Assembly (NCBI RefSeq): GCF_958298935.1
Contig: NC_084930.1
Coordinates: 29,052,001-29,116,000, forward strand
DNA: 64,000 nucleotides
Direction: 5' to 3'
Source: Phragmites australis
Taxonomy: Eukaryota; Streptophyta; Magnoliopsida; Poales; Poaceae
Under the pieces are notes generated by a model. It searched no databases. It was not told where the DNA came from and saw only the letters and a list, made by a program, of their open reading frames with translations. Position 1 is the stretch's first letter. Each line of letters starts with the position of its first letter. Of the stretch, positions 35,351 to 46,293 are shown piece after piece. Both the position numbers and the translations under genes were made by a program.

Positions 35351-36655
35351 TGTAACATCACGAGTTTTAGCACTTAGATTGTAGTAATATTCACTCCTTT
35401 TTTTAAAAAAAAATCTAATTATATAAAACAACGTAAAATCAAGAAAATATATATTTGAATATACACACACACACTTCTTGTATATATTCAAATACATTAT
35501 TTTGGCTAAGTATTTCAAAGAGCACCGAATTAAATTCTAAATTAATCCTTGCGTTAAAGTGATCATATGTATTTTGGTTTATTATTTTATGGTTCTTTGA
35601 ATGGAGATTTGACTTTGAGTGTCCCTCAAATTCAAATCTATTTCTTAGATTCATTTCAACTAAAATCCAAATTTAATTTAAATATTTTGAATTCAATCTC
35701 CCAAAGTCAAAGCTTAAAATCCAAATCATAATTCAAATATACTTAATTGAATTATTTCCAAATCGAAGTCCAAAGTCAAATCCAAATTCAAATATTCATA
35801 TTTGAATTTATCCCAAATCAATTCAAAAATCTTTTCTTTTCTCTCAGACCGCCCTCTCTCCCTTTCATCTCCGTGTCAGCCCACTAGCACCCCGGCCCGG
35901 CTCTTTCCCCTCCACCTGCGCATGGGCTGCAACGCGCGCGCTCAGCCCATTTCGGGCCCGCCAGCCAGCCCAGCGGCTTGCTCTCTCCATAGCTGACGCG
36001 TGGGGCCCACCGACCAACGTCGTCTCCCTCCTCCAGCGCACCCACCGCGTTGTCCTCACTGTCGCGTTTCTAGTGCATTCAATGAGCTCTCCCATCGTCC
36101 GCACATACAGCTAAGCTGGCCTTTAACACACACGACTTCGGTGACCACCGTGTGCGCTAGCGGCGCAGAGCCGTCATTGCCGCGTAAAATCCGCTTGGTG
36201 CCGCCACCAAGAACTCATGCCATGCCTTCTCATAGTTACCGCCTGTCTGTTCCACCCGCTCGCCTTATAAATAGAGGAGCTCGGCCCTCTTTCCCTTTTC
36301 TCCCGGTCTGCTCTGTCGCCTACTCCCATTTCTCCGCCATCACTGCCCTGCCGTCACCGCCTCTTCCCCGTGAGCTGTTGAGGAGCACCAGGAACTCGTT
36401 GCCTTCCTCGCCCAAAAGCCGGAGGGGAGCGAGCGCGAGCCCAAGACTGAGCAGCTGCCATCCCCCCCCCCCCAGTCTCTGAGGTTGGTGAGCATTCCAA
36501 TCTCCTCCTGCTCCTTCCTAGCTAGCTTGTCGTCACCCATTTGACCCGCATTCGTGCAACGACGTTCAGCCACAAGATTCTTCCCTGCCATCGCACTGAG
36601 CTCGCCGATGGCGATGCAGAGGCCGGCTCAATTTCTTTTTTTCCCCAGGAAATGG
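35351..36655 (+). mobile_element. LTR-like block, TGTAACATC type, plus orientation
   Basis: It starts TGTAACATCACGAGTTTTAG. A long AT-rich stretch with repeated CAAATTCAAAT strings follows (35580-35830), then a GC-rich stretch. A TATA box, TATAAATAG, is at 36266-36274, with a pyrimidine- and CCG-rich leader. The start and architecture match the minus-strand blocks beginning at 14581 and 61968. The right end is not clear and may be truncated by the CACTA-like sequence at about 36655. No gag or pol was found. Confidence 0.5.
36266..36274 (+). promoter_or_regulatory. TATA box of the LTR-like block
   Basis: TATAAATAG followed by AGGAGCTCGGCCC and a CT-rich leader; the best TATA box in this region. 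It points rightward, away from the MADS gene. Confidence 0.55.
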
Positions 36656-36699
36656 CTTCAGTGCCGGTTGTGAACCCAGCAGTGATAGTGCTCGACTAT

Positions 36700-36783
36700 C
36701 ACTACCGCTTATGTAGTGCCGGTTCCAAAACCGATACTGATGTCGATTTGGAACCGGCACTAATCACGTTTTTTTAAGTAGTG
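36700..36783. mobile_element. 84-bp mini-CACTA element
   Basis: Starts CACTACCGC and ends TTAAGTAGTG. TAT flanks both sides (36697-36699 and 36784-36786), the 3-bp duplication expected of CACTA elements. Between the ends are inverted copies of GTGCCGGTTCCAAA (about 36714 and 36758), like the subterminal repeats of the large CACTA at 40691-47452. A further half copy (AGTGCCGGTTGTGAACC) lies just to the left at 36659-36675. It may instead be the rearranged end of a larger element. Confidence 0.5.
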
Positions 36784-36786
36784 TAT

Positions 36787-37076
36787 GCACATGAGATTGC
36801 TGCAAGAACTATCTTCACTGCACTCGTAGTGATGGTGGATAGACTTGTAGCCGCGACTGGTGTATGGTTGCCGGCCTACTACCAGGAGGGGCAAGAACCA
36901 TATCACGCAAGGTCTTGCCAGTTGAGAGACCGTCATAGCCGATATACATGTTGTTGTACAGTTTTTCCTTCATAGCTATGATGCTTCCCTACTCCTTAGT
37001 TGTCCATGAAGCTCAAAGTGTGCTTCAGCATCCCATCGTAACTCAAGAAATTGTTGTCGCTTCCAACGTTTTCCAT
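36787..37076. other. Unassigned segment between mini-CACTA and solo LTR
   Basis: About 290 bp. On the minus strand a weak open stretch reads LSYDGMLKHTLSFMDN and GKHHSYEGKTVQQHVY, which may be transposon-derived. It is too short and broken to assign. I see no splice structure tying it to another gene. Confidence 0.3.
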
Positions 37077-37081
37077 CCCGT

Positions 37082-38775
37082 AGTGAGGAACGGTGACATC
37101 CTAAGAGGGGGGTGAATTAGGACACTTAGAAACTAATAGCTCCAAAAACTTTACAAGATAAACTTATCTCAATTTCTATCTAAATGTACTATAGGTTTAT
37201 CTAGTGTGTCTACTCTGTCGCTCAAGAGGATTGCAACTTACTCTAGTAAGATAAATTGCAAGTATGTAAATGCAGAAACATAAATAAGGTAGAGAGACAA
37301 ACTCGGCACAAGAAATTTTTATCCCGTGGTATCGGTGACACACAAGCCACCTCTAGTCCACGTTGGAGCTCCACAAAGGATATGCTTCTGTTTGCCAAGT
37401 CTCTTACGGTCACGGCTCTTGAGCTACCAAGTCATCAAGACAAGGCCTCAAGCACGATGAGCCACCAAACCACTAAGGAGAGGTCTCACCACTAACCTCT
37501 CTTCGGGTCACTTGTACGCCGTCTTCACTTCGGAGCTTTAGTCACAAAGACAAGAGCCTCCGCGGCCCCACACAATCTTCTTGCCGCTGCTTCACACCAA
37601 GTCAGAGGGTCAACAAGTTACCGGCAAGTCACAAAGACTCCAAGGAGCCGGCGTACCTCTCAGTACACGGTTGGATCACTCCTTGATCCACTTTCTAGGT
37701 TGCAGCACTTAGCAACACTTCTCTCTAGGTCTATAAGCACTAATCACTCTCTAATGGTGTGCTTAATCGCCTTGGATGAACACTTTAAGCACTTTGATGG
37801 CTTGGATGTCTTCTCAAGTATATATGGACTTCTCTGGACTCTAGCGCCTTCAAATGGCCGAGTGGGTGGGTATTAATAGCCTCAAATTTGCTAACTAGCT
37901 GTTGCTCCAACGGCTCAACTTTACTGTGAACACCGGATGATCCGGTGATAACAGTAGTACAAGTACTGGATCATCCGGTGTGTACAACCTCAGAAACTAG
38001 CCGTTAGAACCCACTCAAAACCACTTCTGAACACTGAATTATTCGGTGTATACTTTATCTCCATCACCGGACTATCCGGTGTGTATACTTGAGCTTGACC
38101 GAGACAACTTCTTCACTGTTCAACTATTCGGTGTATTAATCTTTTGATCACCGGATCTTTCGGTGTGTATAGCTTCATCTTCTCAGGATTTTTTACACAC
38201 TTTGTTAAATGCTCTAGTGTGAGCCTTCGGTGCTCACAGCATGGATCAACGGACCATCCGGTGAGGTATTCTTTGATCTTCAACTCTTGGAAACGCTTCT
38301 GCAGGAAATACTCTGGTGTGAAGCATCCGGTGTGTTCAACACAGGCACCGGACCTTTCGGTGAGTTGATCTTCATTCTTCTGTGCTTGAATTCTTCTCTG
38401 CATGAATTAGTCCGCGCGTGATCCTCCGGTGATCACCGGACCATCTGGTGAAGCCATCTGCATTCTCTCCTTTGTCAACAATGCTCCGTTGCTTCTGCCC
38501 TTTTGACACCGAACCATCTGGTGAGGTAAAGCTGCCTCTGGACACAAAGCTCTGGTGCGTTCAATTCTTCTAGCACTGGACCATACAGTGAGTACATTTT
38601 TCTTAGGACTTCTCCAATTCAATGAAACTTTGTCCTGGCTACGGTGGCTTCTTGATTTATTGCATCCATGAGACCTACTAACATATATTCTTGACAAATA
38701 TGTTAGTCCCAATGACTATATTATCATTAATCATCAAAATCACAATCATGGTCTAATAGGGCCATTTTTGCTACA
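37082..38775 (-). mobile_element. Solo LTR with CCGGATGATCCGG motif array
   Basis: Flanked by CCCGT on both sides (37077-37081 and 38776-38780). The left end reads AGTGAGGAACGG, perhaps a mutated TG; the right end is GCTACA. On the minus strand the U3-like part (38775-37880) carries at least twelve near-palindromic motifs such as ACACCGGATGATCCGGTG (37930-37947) and CACCGGACTATCCGGTG (about 38074). A TATA-like TATTAATA follows at 37878-37871. The LTR ends in the G-run terminus (CACCCCCCTC at about 37113-37104). No internal genes are seen. Confidence 0.65.
37930..38600. repeat. Array of near-palindromic CCGGAnnATCCGG motifs in the LTR U3
   Basis: Twelve or more copies of a roughly 17-base motif (CACCGGAnnATCCGGTG) are spaced irregularly every 30-60 bp through the U3-like part of the solo LTR. 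Individual copies vary, but both half-sites usually remain. The spacers are unrelated. This is neither a CRISPR array nor a tandem satellite. Confidence 0.8.
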
Positions 38776-38784
38776 CCCGTGGTG

Positions 38785-39737
38785 TAGGGATGACAACAGG
38801 TCGGGTCGGGTCGGGTGTGGGTTTAGCTAAAACCCGCCCGCTACAAAACCCGAAAGTGAAAATTTGACCCACACCCGAAGTCCTAGTCGGGTTGAAATGT
38901 GCCCCCGCACCCGACCCCAGCGGGGACCCAAAACCGGTGGGGACCCGTCGGGTCTCGCGCTGGAGCAGGGGCGGGCGATGTGGAGCTGACAGCTGAGGCG
39001 GGAGGGGGGGGGTGCAGAATCGACAGCTGAGGCCAGAAGGGGGCTGCATGGTGACCCCGTACTACTGCGGCTTCTCCGACCAGTCGTCCTCCTCCTCACC
39101 ACCATAGGCATACCCGGACAGTGGCGGGAGCAGCAGGCTCAGCAGCCACCTCGGGTGATGGCCTCCAGTAGCGACCAGCTGGGCCTCAACTGGGCGCATA
39201 GCTAGGCTTCTAACTGGCTCCTCTTCTATGTCGGTGGTGGTGGCAGTAGAGGCTCCACCGAGCCCCTCCTCAATGCCCCTTCTTCCTCTCCCCTCCAGAT
39301 CAATCGAACCCTTTATGTAGGAGCCAACTAGCAGTTCCTACACGAGGACATCATGCCAATTTTGTTGAGGATTGAGCTTTAATCGGGTAGAGATAGGCTT
39401 AGTTAGGGATTAGATCAGGAGTTAGTTTGTATTTGGATGGAGATTCGATTCTATCTTGGAGATAAGGTGGGAAATCCAGCTAGGGATCGATTGAGGAGGG
39501 GAGCTTGGCTAGAGATAGGTGACATCTGATGAGCGGCTCGGGGGAGAAACAGAGGTGTGCCACATTTTAGTTGACCTGATAGGTACCCGCAGGCAAAAAT
39601 GGAAACCCCAACCCAACCCAACTTAGTTCAGGTACCCAACCCGGCAGACCCGTGGGCGGAAAATAAAATCCGAACCCAGACCTGTCTGGTGCAGAACCCG
39701 CAGGTTCCCGAACCCACGGGTCCAATTTCCATGCCTA
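38785..39737. mobile_element. Ds-like non-autonomous hAT element
   Basis: Starts TAGGGATGACAACAGG and ends CCATGCCTA, whose reverse complement is TAGGCATGGAAAT: Ac/Ds-type ends. The flanks CCGTGGTG (38777-38784) and CCGCAGTG (39738-39745) agree at six of eight positions, as expected of an old 8-bp duplication. The subterminal parts are rich in GGGTCGGGT and ACCCG strings, common in grass Ds-like elements. The 953-bp element has no transposase. Confidence 0.75.
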
Positions 39738-39934
39738 CCGCAGTGAACACCAACGTGGCAGGCACGGATCCATAGTTGCCATGTTCGCTTCGGCAGCCAA
39801 CTGCGGCAGGGGGCACGTGGTGGCATGAGGCATTTCAACGCCACCACAGCCGTGACCGCGGAAGGGTGGAAAATAATTCTACCAGATCTAGTTTAATATA
39901 TTTGGAGCCTAGATATAATTCATAGCGTGACACG

Positions 39935-40121
39935 CAATGGCGGATCCACTGGAGGGGCTAAGGTGCTCAATCCCCCCCTACGCGTTGCTACACCATGAGA
40001 AACCGTAGCAAAAAGTAGCAAAAAATGAGAGAAAATGAGGGAGAGGAAGAAGGGAAGGGGGGCTGGAGGAGGAAGAAGGAGATTAGCCCTCCCCTTCCAG
40101 CCATTCCTGGCTTTACAACTG
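39935..40121. mobile_element. 187-bp hAT MITE, same family as the element at 24272
   Basis: Starts CAATGGCGGATCCACTGG and ends CCTGGCTTTACAACTG, variants of the CAGTGGCGGAGCCAGGA inverted ends. Flanks GTGACACG (39927-39934) and GTGACACA (40122-40129) are an 8-bp duplication with one mismatch. It has no coding capacity. The transposase must have been supplied by an autonomous relative. Confidence 0.8.
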
Positions 40122-40129
40122 GTGACACA

Positions 40130-40690
40130 TGGCAATTTATTACCATAAAACTTATGCCATTGCTATTTATTAGGAGTCTATTTTTGTTTTCAGACGACGA
40201 CTATGAGCCGTGAGATGGGCATCCAATGGCTCACAACCTTTCTTCAACCTTTAAATCCTGCCCCGTTGCAGCCTTTCTTCAACCTCTGGCCCCGCCTCGC
40301 TAGGCTCCCCTGCCCCGCCGGATCAACTCCCACAGCCCCCGCCGTGCTAGCCAGGCGCGCTGAGACACCTTCGCCCCACCCTGGTCAAGCGACCATCCTT
40401 TGCTACCCACAGCCGGTGGTGCCCCCACACCCAACTCCTCCGCCGGGCCGGCCTGCCTCCCCGGACCTTCTTCTTAGCCAGGAATCCTTGAAATCCTCCC
40501 AAACCCAAAAACCCCCTCTTCCCTAACTCGTGGCTTGAGCACCCATGCCACATTATGAAATCATGTGTGATGTAACAGAACAAAATAAATTACCACGTGC
40601 CACGCTATGAATTGGATCCAGGCTCTAAATACATTAGACAAGGTCTCGTAGGATTATTTTCCTGGAGGAGTCGACATGAACGCCAACATG
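40130..40690. other. Intergenic spacer, no gene recognised
   Basis: 40230-40520 is C-rich and gives a proline-rich open frame on the plus strand with no domain, no splice context and a shadow frame on the other strand. I see no support for a gene. It ends at the ATG target duplication of the CACTA element. Confidence 0.4.
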
Positions 40691-41915
40691 CACTACTGTA
40701 GAAACCCTCATCAGTGGCGGTTCAAAATCACCATTAGTGGTCGGTTTTGAACCGTCACTTTTTACTCGACACTAATAGTCACTGACTACCAGTGTTGGGT
40801 ATAGAATCAGCACTGAAAATCAGCATCAGTGCCAGTTCGTGGATCCAACTGGCACTGATGGTAATACCAACCGGCATTGACATGTGTTTCCTGCCCTTTT
40901 CAAAATTTGGTGGTTGCCGTCAATACCGTACCCATTTTCAAATTTTGGCCGTTGCCGCCAATAGTGTACATTATATTTATAGATATGCTCATATAAATTT
41001 AATTCACTAGACGTCAAGTTTCATCGTAGCATATATAAATTTAAGTCATAAAATATCAGGTCTCATCATATTATATATACACCGTATATGTCAAGTTTCA
41101 TTACAATAAGGATAAGGAGTTTAAGATTTCTTGTTAATCAAAGGGTCTGAACTCTGCCTTTTTTTGTTGGATGAAGGTAACGAGAGAGACGAGCCAATTT
41201 CATGGAACTTGCCGGTTGGACTGATGACTTAGTCATTGATGAACCCGACAAATTGTTCTTGAAATGCGTTGATTTCAATAGGCAAGAGTCGATCTCTGGA
41301 CAACTTGTGGAGCTGTAATTTCAAGAATAGAAGAAATCAATCCTTATGAACACGTATCGGACCTGAAAATTAGTCATCATTATGTATGTCGCCTAGCTCA
41401 GCATCGGCGATCTGGAGCGACGCGTCTCCGTTGAATCCGTGCATGAATTCCAGTACATAAAAAGGACATAAATTATTGCCCAGGCCCTGCTTTGCTTGTT
41501 TAAATACCCATGCATAACAGGAGCCAAAATTTTTATTGTTTAATTAGTTTTGCCCTTTTGAGGATGGGGAGACAAATTGCTGTCAAAGGAACACATTATT
41601 AGTTAGGGAAAAAAGATTGAGTTTTGTAGGTTGCTTGCTTCCAACTACTACTACTACTAGTTCACTGCAAAAAGATGCTTCAACTTTTTTCTTTTGTATC
41701 AATAAACTAAATCAAGTAGGTAAGAAAATACCAAGTTTTTCCATAACTATCCCTATTTTGCCTTTTTTTTTCTTTTTAGATTAGATTTTTACATACAATA
41801 TATGATCTCTTTGTGACAAGCTCGTAATTGTGGGCCTGTTAATCAATGCAGTTGACACTAGAACAGTATTATATAGCTCCCTAAAATATCTCTTCACAAT
41901 CTATTTCACTTGCAG

Positions 41916-41980
41916 GCAAGACAGATCCATATGTTGTCATGATTCTTGGTGATCAAGTCATAAAGAGCAACAAACAATTT
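41916..41980 (+). pseudogene. Captured exon with C2-domain segment
   Basis: Preceded by a pyrimidine tract and TTGCAG acceptor, and followed by a possible donor GTGTGA. The frame reads KTDPYVVMILGDQVIKSNKQ. This is the SDPYV-type calcium-binding loop and following strands of a plant C2 domain. It is one isolated exon on the plus strand, opposite to the transposase. I could not identify the parent gene or neighbouring exons. I infer capture by the CACTA element. Confidence 0.55.
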
Positions 41981-42349
41981 GTGTGATATACGCATTAGAG
42001 CATAAATTCATACACTGGAAGTCTAATTTTTCCCATTAGAGCGTGAAAATAGTGGCGGAGTCAACAATTACACAAAAGCATTGTTCCAATAAAATTTAAA
42101 GGTCATCAATAACAAATTCCAAAGTATTATTTCATACAACATAGTGATATGGATGTATATCAAATAACAAGCTAGAAACCAAGGCATGGTATTTTTGGAG
42201 TATTAAAAAAATCCGCTCCCCACTTCTCTTTTCTTGAAACCAAGGCAACAACACTCTTCAGTCGCCCTCCCATGCCGGAGGTGCCCTCCTTGTTTTCACT
42301 AGAACTGCAAAAAAATGTAGTATCGATAAACTGTAGTATTTCAAATCTA

Positions 42350-43659
42350 CATCTCCAATTGTTCATTACAATATAATTGATCATAATGCAATACTAGTTG
42401 TAGCGAGTCCAATGGGACATGGAAGGCAGGGCGCCTGTCAGGATCCTTTGCTTCTGCCAAGACCTTCTGATGGACTATGATATCTACTGCTTTGTCAACA
42501 TTAATATCTAGCTGATAGCTATAGCATGGGAAAACAAAAGAAGAACTGATGTGACAATAAAGAATTAATTAATTGGCCTGGCAATGCTAGTCCGAAAACA
42601 GTGACTGCATCTACCAGCATCCTTTTCAAATATGAAATATCATAACAGAGAACCATCCTCACAAGTGAAGAATACAATGACAAACTACAAGACAAAGGGA
42701 TCAGTTAGTGACTCATGTGCTCAATATAAATGCAAACTAAAAGACCAAGGGCTAGCTTGAGATTGTTGTGCCACACCGTGCTCTCGAATATAGTTATTTC
42801 CAAGAATATTTAATTCTAGTACAATATTCTATTATAGCTCTAAAAGAGATGCTTCAACTAACACAACAATTCAGTCAACTATTACTCAATGCTAGAGATG
42901 CTTTCAACTAACACAATAATTCAGTCAACTATTACTCAATGCTATCCAAATATATATAGGGGAGGAACTCATAAACACAATCAGAAGAGGCAACCAGCCA
43001 AGTCAAAGATAATAATTCAGAATGAGGATCAAAGATTTCCTTTTTTTGATGAGCGTGAGCCCAGCCTGCAAGAGAAATAAACAAACCTGATCACTGCATT
43101 TACTTCCAACCTTAGCTTAATCCCAGAACAAATTAGATCAAAATCAAGCAAGACACAACCTTCTGGCCACTATTCCATAATCACAGTAAATACATCCAGT
43201 CCTCAAGCATACAACTCTGAGTCAACTCCAATTCCATAGCTGAGTCAAACAACATTCCAGTGAAAGATAACTCAAAGGTCAAATATTCTACAACTTAACA
43301 CCAACACAAACCTCACCAATAAGCTTTGCCAGACCCACCCAAAATCCCAAGCCTAAACGACCACGTTAGCCCTTTTGAGTTTTGATTGAAACAATGAGCA
43401 CAGATTCCACAACCACGAGCGCTAAACCATGTCAAACCTAAGTGGCAGCTAAGAGCAGGGTGAGTTAACCAAATCACCTGTGGGGAAGCCGCGCGAAATG
43501 GGCCACGATCCTGTTGCAAAACTCAGGGTCATACGACTCCTCGTGGCCATCGGCGACGAGCCGCTCGTACACCTGACCACATATGTCGCGGGAGCCTCCC
43601 CCTCCCCCACCATATTCGCTCCCACTAGAGTCGATGGATGCGGGGGCAGCATCACACAT
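42350..43659 (-). pseudogene. Captured N-terminal exons of an ACT-domain STY-type protein kinase gene
   Basis: Exon 1 (43659-43478) starts ATG and encodes a glycine-rich stretch, then GQVYERLVADGHEESYDPEF and FARLPH. It ends at an AG|GTGATT donor. Exon 2 starts at 42518 after a CTATAG acceptor and, in phase, reads YQLDINVDKAVDIIVHQKVL then AKDPDRRPAFHV. The two join into the conserved region before the ACT domain of plant Raf-like STY8/17/46 kinases. ACT and kinase domains are absent, and exon 2 runs into a stop (about 42353) unless spliced. A further open piece (42306-42210) reads ENKEGTSGMGGRLKSVVALV and may be another exon. The intron is retained, so capture was from DNA. Confidence 0.65.
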
Positions 43660-43669
43660 CGAGGTCAAG

Positions 43670-43885
43670 TCAAGAGGAGGCGACGGCCTGGGAGGAGGTT
43701 GCGCGTCGAGGAGGAGCAGCGCGCCGGGGAGGAGCCGGTGCGTCGGGGAGGAGCATCAAGGAGGATGCGGGGCAGCACATCGAGGAGGAGCGTCAGGGAG
43801 GATGCGGTGCGTCGGGGAGAGTCGGCCCATCGTGGAGGAGGCTACGGGGTGGCGCGTCGGGAGGAGGAGCGGCGTCAGGCTGAAT
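43670..43885. repeat. GGAGGAG-rich degenerate repeat next to captured exon 1
   Basis: Imperfect repeats of CGTCGGGGAGGAGC- and GGAGGATGCGG-like units. On the minus strand this is a CT-rich leader just upstream of the captured kinase ATG. Open frames through it (glycine/arginine-rich) are a by-product of the repeat and are not called. Confidence 0.7.
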
Positions 43886-43893
43886 GGAGCAAA

Positions 43894-43908
43894 TGAGGGT
43901 ATATATAT
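43894..43908 (-). promoter_or_regulatory. TATA box upstream of the captured exon
   Basis: On the minus strand GCTATATATATACCC lies about 240 bp upstream of the captured exon 1 ATG, between CACTA subterminal repeats and the CT-rich leader. It could drive expression of the captured fragment. There is no direct evidence of use. Confidence 0.45.
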
Positions 43909-43914
43909 AGCAGA

Positions 43915-44040
43915 AACATCAGTGTCGGTTCTATTTATTAACCGACACTGATACATGTATCAGTGCCGGTTCTATGTTCTAACCGGCACTGATACATGTA
44001 TCAGTGCTGTTACTACTTATAATCGGCACTGATAAGTAGA
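43915..44040. repeat. Internal cluster of CACTA subterminal repeats
   Basis: Alternating direct and inverted copies of CAGTGCCGGTTCTA-like units with ATACATGTAT palindromes (43979 and 43998). They resemble the element's subterminal repeats but lie in its middle, exactly where TNP2 coding stops at 44041. This points to an internal rearrangement or a fusion of two CACTA ends. Confidence 0.75.
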
Positions 44041-46293
44041 TGGACCATTATATCAAAAAAATATCAGAAGAAAAATAGTCTCAAACTGGCATATAGTATG
44101 GACCACGTTTTCTTGTAGCTTTGTCAGTTTGTTTGGATCAATGACATTTTGTGAAATTGTGTTGAAGAACGAACACAACTTTATGATTGAGTTTTGAATC
44201 TTATCCAACAGAATACCTCTAATTGCAACTGGAAACATCCGCGTCATCATCACATGACAATCAAGAGACTTCATGCCAACTAACTTCTTATCTTTCATGT
44301 TTACTAAGCTCCTGATGTTGGAGGAGTAACCAGTCAGAACTTTGACATTACGCAAGCAACCACACAGGTTGATCTTCTCTTCCTTGTTCATAGTGTAGTA
44401 AGTTGTGGGAAGTTTCTTTTTGCTGTTATCTAATTGTATGTAATATAGGTCCTTCCTGAGATTCATTTCTTCCAGGTCCAGCCGTGCATTTAATGTATCT
44501 TTTGTTTTACCAAATATATCTAGTAATATACCAATCAAGCTATCAAACACATTCTTCTCTATGTGCATGACGTCGATTGCGACTCAGACCATAATATACT
44601 TCCAATAAGGCAGCAACTAAAATATTGATATCTTTTTCCACATATGAGCATGTTGCCCAGTCAAGATTTTTGTACTGCTTGGCCCTTTCCAAGTGCAACT
44701 CTAAGTGTCTTTACCATCTTAAATATCTGTTCTCCAGTGCGAATCTTTGGAGCTTGATGATGCTCCGCTGTCCTGTGAAAAGCTCTTTTATTCTTGCGGT
44801 ATGGGTGATCCGAACGAAGGAACCTACGGTGACCCACGAAGATCATTTTCCAACTGTTCATCGGCCACCGCCCCCTGTTTCCTCCAAGCACTGAACACAT
44901 CCATTGTACCCTTTTATAGTCTGTCCTGATAGGTTACCAAGAACAAGCCAATCTGAGATCGTTACAAACAACATTACGCACAGGATGAAATTCTTACGTC
45001 TGTACTTATCCCATACCCGTACACCATCTTTCCACAGTACAAGAAGATCTTCAACCAATGGTTTGAGGTACACATCGATATCGTTGCCTGGTTGATTCAG
45101 CCCACTAATCAAGAAAAGCATCATAAGGTACTTTCGCTTCATGCACATCCAAGGTGGAAGGTTGTAGATACAGATAGTCACATGCCAAGTGCTATGAGTA
45201 CTTCTCGTGTTGCCGAAAGGATTCATCCCATCCGTACTCAACCCAAACCTTATATTCCTCACTTCATCTCTGAATTCCTTGTATTTTGTATCGAATCTCC
45301 TCCATTGCATGTCATCAATAGGGTGTCTAAGAATTCCATCTTTCTTGTACTATTCGGCGTGCTATCGTATCAACTTGGTATTCGCTTTGTCAATAAACAA
45401 TCGCTTCAAACGAGGGATTGTAGGGAAATACTAAACCACCTTAACGGGGGGGAGTCTTTTCTTCTTTCTCTTCACCCCACGCCATCGCTCTCGATATCAT
45501 CAACGTTGCACTTGTACCGTGGTGCATTGCAAATGCAACACGCTTCCAAGTCTGCATCCTCACCGCGAAACAACATGCAGTCGTTTCCACATGCATGTAT
45601 TTTCTCTACTTCCAATCTTAACGGGCAGACAACCTGCTTGGCATGGTACATGTTTTTAGGCAACATGTTCCCCTTTGGAAGGAATTCCCTCAAGAATTCT
45701 AACCATTAATTGAAGCCCTTATCAACCCAACCATTGCTAGCCTTCATTTGCATCAATGTCAGCACCACATGCAACTTGTTGTGCTTATCTTTACAGTTCG
45801 GGTAAACTAGTGTTTTAGAGTCCTTTACCATGCGCTATAACTTTTGATGTTGTCTTTCACTAGTGAAGTCCCCCTCCCCATCACACAATATTTGTTCTAC
45901 GTCATCTTCATTGTTGCCAACAAAAGTGTCCCCTCCATCGTTCTCGATAAAAGTATCTTCAAATACCGATATATCAAAGTCTTTGTTAGCCATCATATCA
46001 TTGCCTTTGTCTTCTTTAACTGTTGGTTGCCCTTCATGCCCAACATCTTCAAATTCACCATGCTCAGTCAAACAGGTATAGCCAGTCTTGAAACCCGTGC
46101 GAATCAAGTGTGCACGGATCTGCTCTATGCTTGAAAACTGTTTCTCGTTCTTGCAGTCGACACATGGACATCATATATAATGATCAGCACACTTCCTTTT
46201 TGGCTTCTTGTATGCTGTGGCAACCCTAAAAAAAGCTTCAATGCCAATAAAAAACTCTGGCCCTCGATCCTTGTACATCCATGACTGGTCCAT
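44041..46293 (-). pseudogene. TNP2-like CACTA transposase, broken and 3'-truncated
   Basis: An ATG at 46293 begins MDQSWMYKDRGPEFFIG, the transposase-associated N-terminal domain with the CPCVDCKN cysteines; an in-frame TGA precedes CPC. Further pieces are CCICNAPRYKCN (about 45520), NIRFGLSTDGMNPFG (about 45240), GNDIDVYLKPLVEDLLVLW (about 45040), AIDVMHIEKNVFDSLIG (about 44570) and LDLEEMNLRKDLY (DUF4218 region) to FFDIMVHL at 44041. The protein normally binds CACTA ends and cuts and joins DNA. Here frameshifts, stops and loss of the C-terminal part make it inactive. Coding ends abruptly against subterminal-type repeats. Confidence 0.9.

Noticed and set aside
37930..38600. CRISPR-like array of palindromic repeats
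   Set aside because: The repeats vary, spacing is irregular (30-60 bp), and the context is a plant LTR in a eukaryotic genome.
43480..43951. Long glycine/arginine-rich open frames on the plus strand
   Set aside because: They are produced by GGAGGAG-type repeats and run antisense to the captured kinase exon; no domain is seen.
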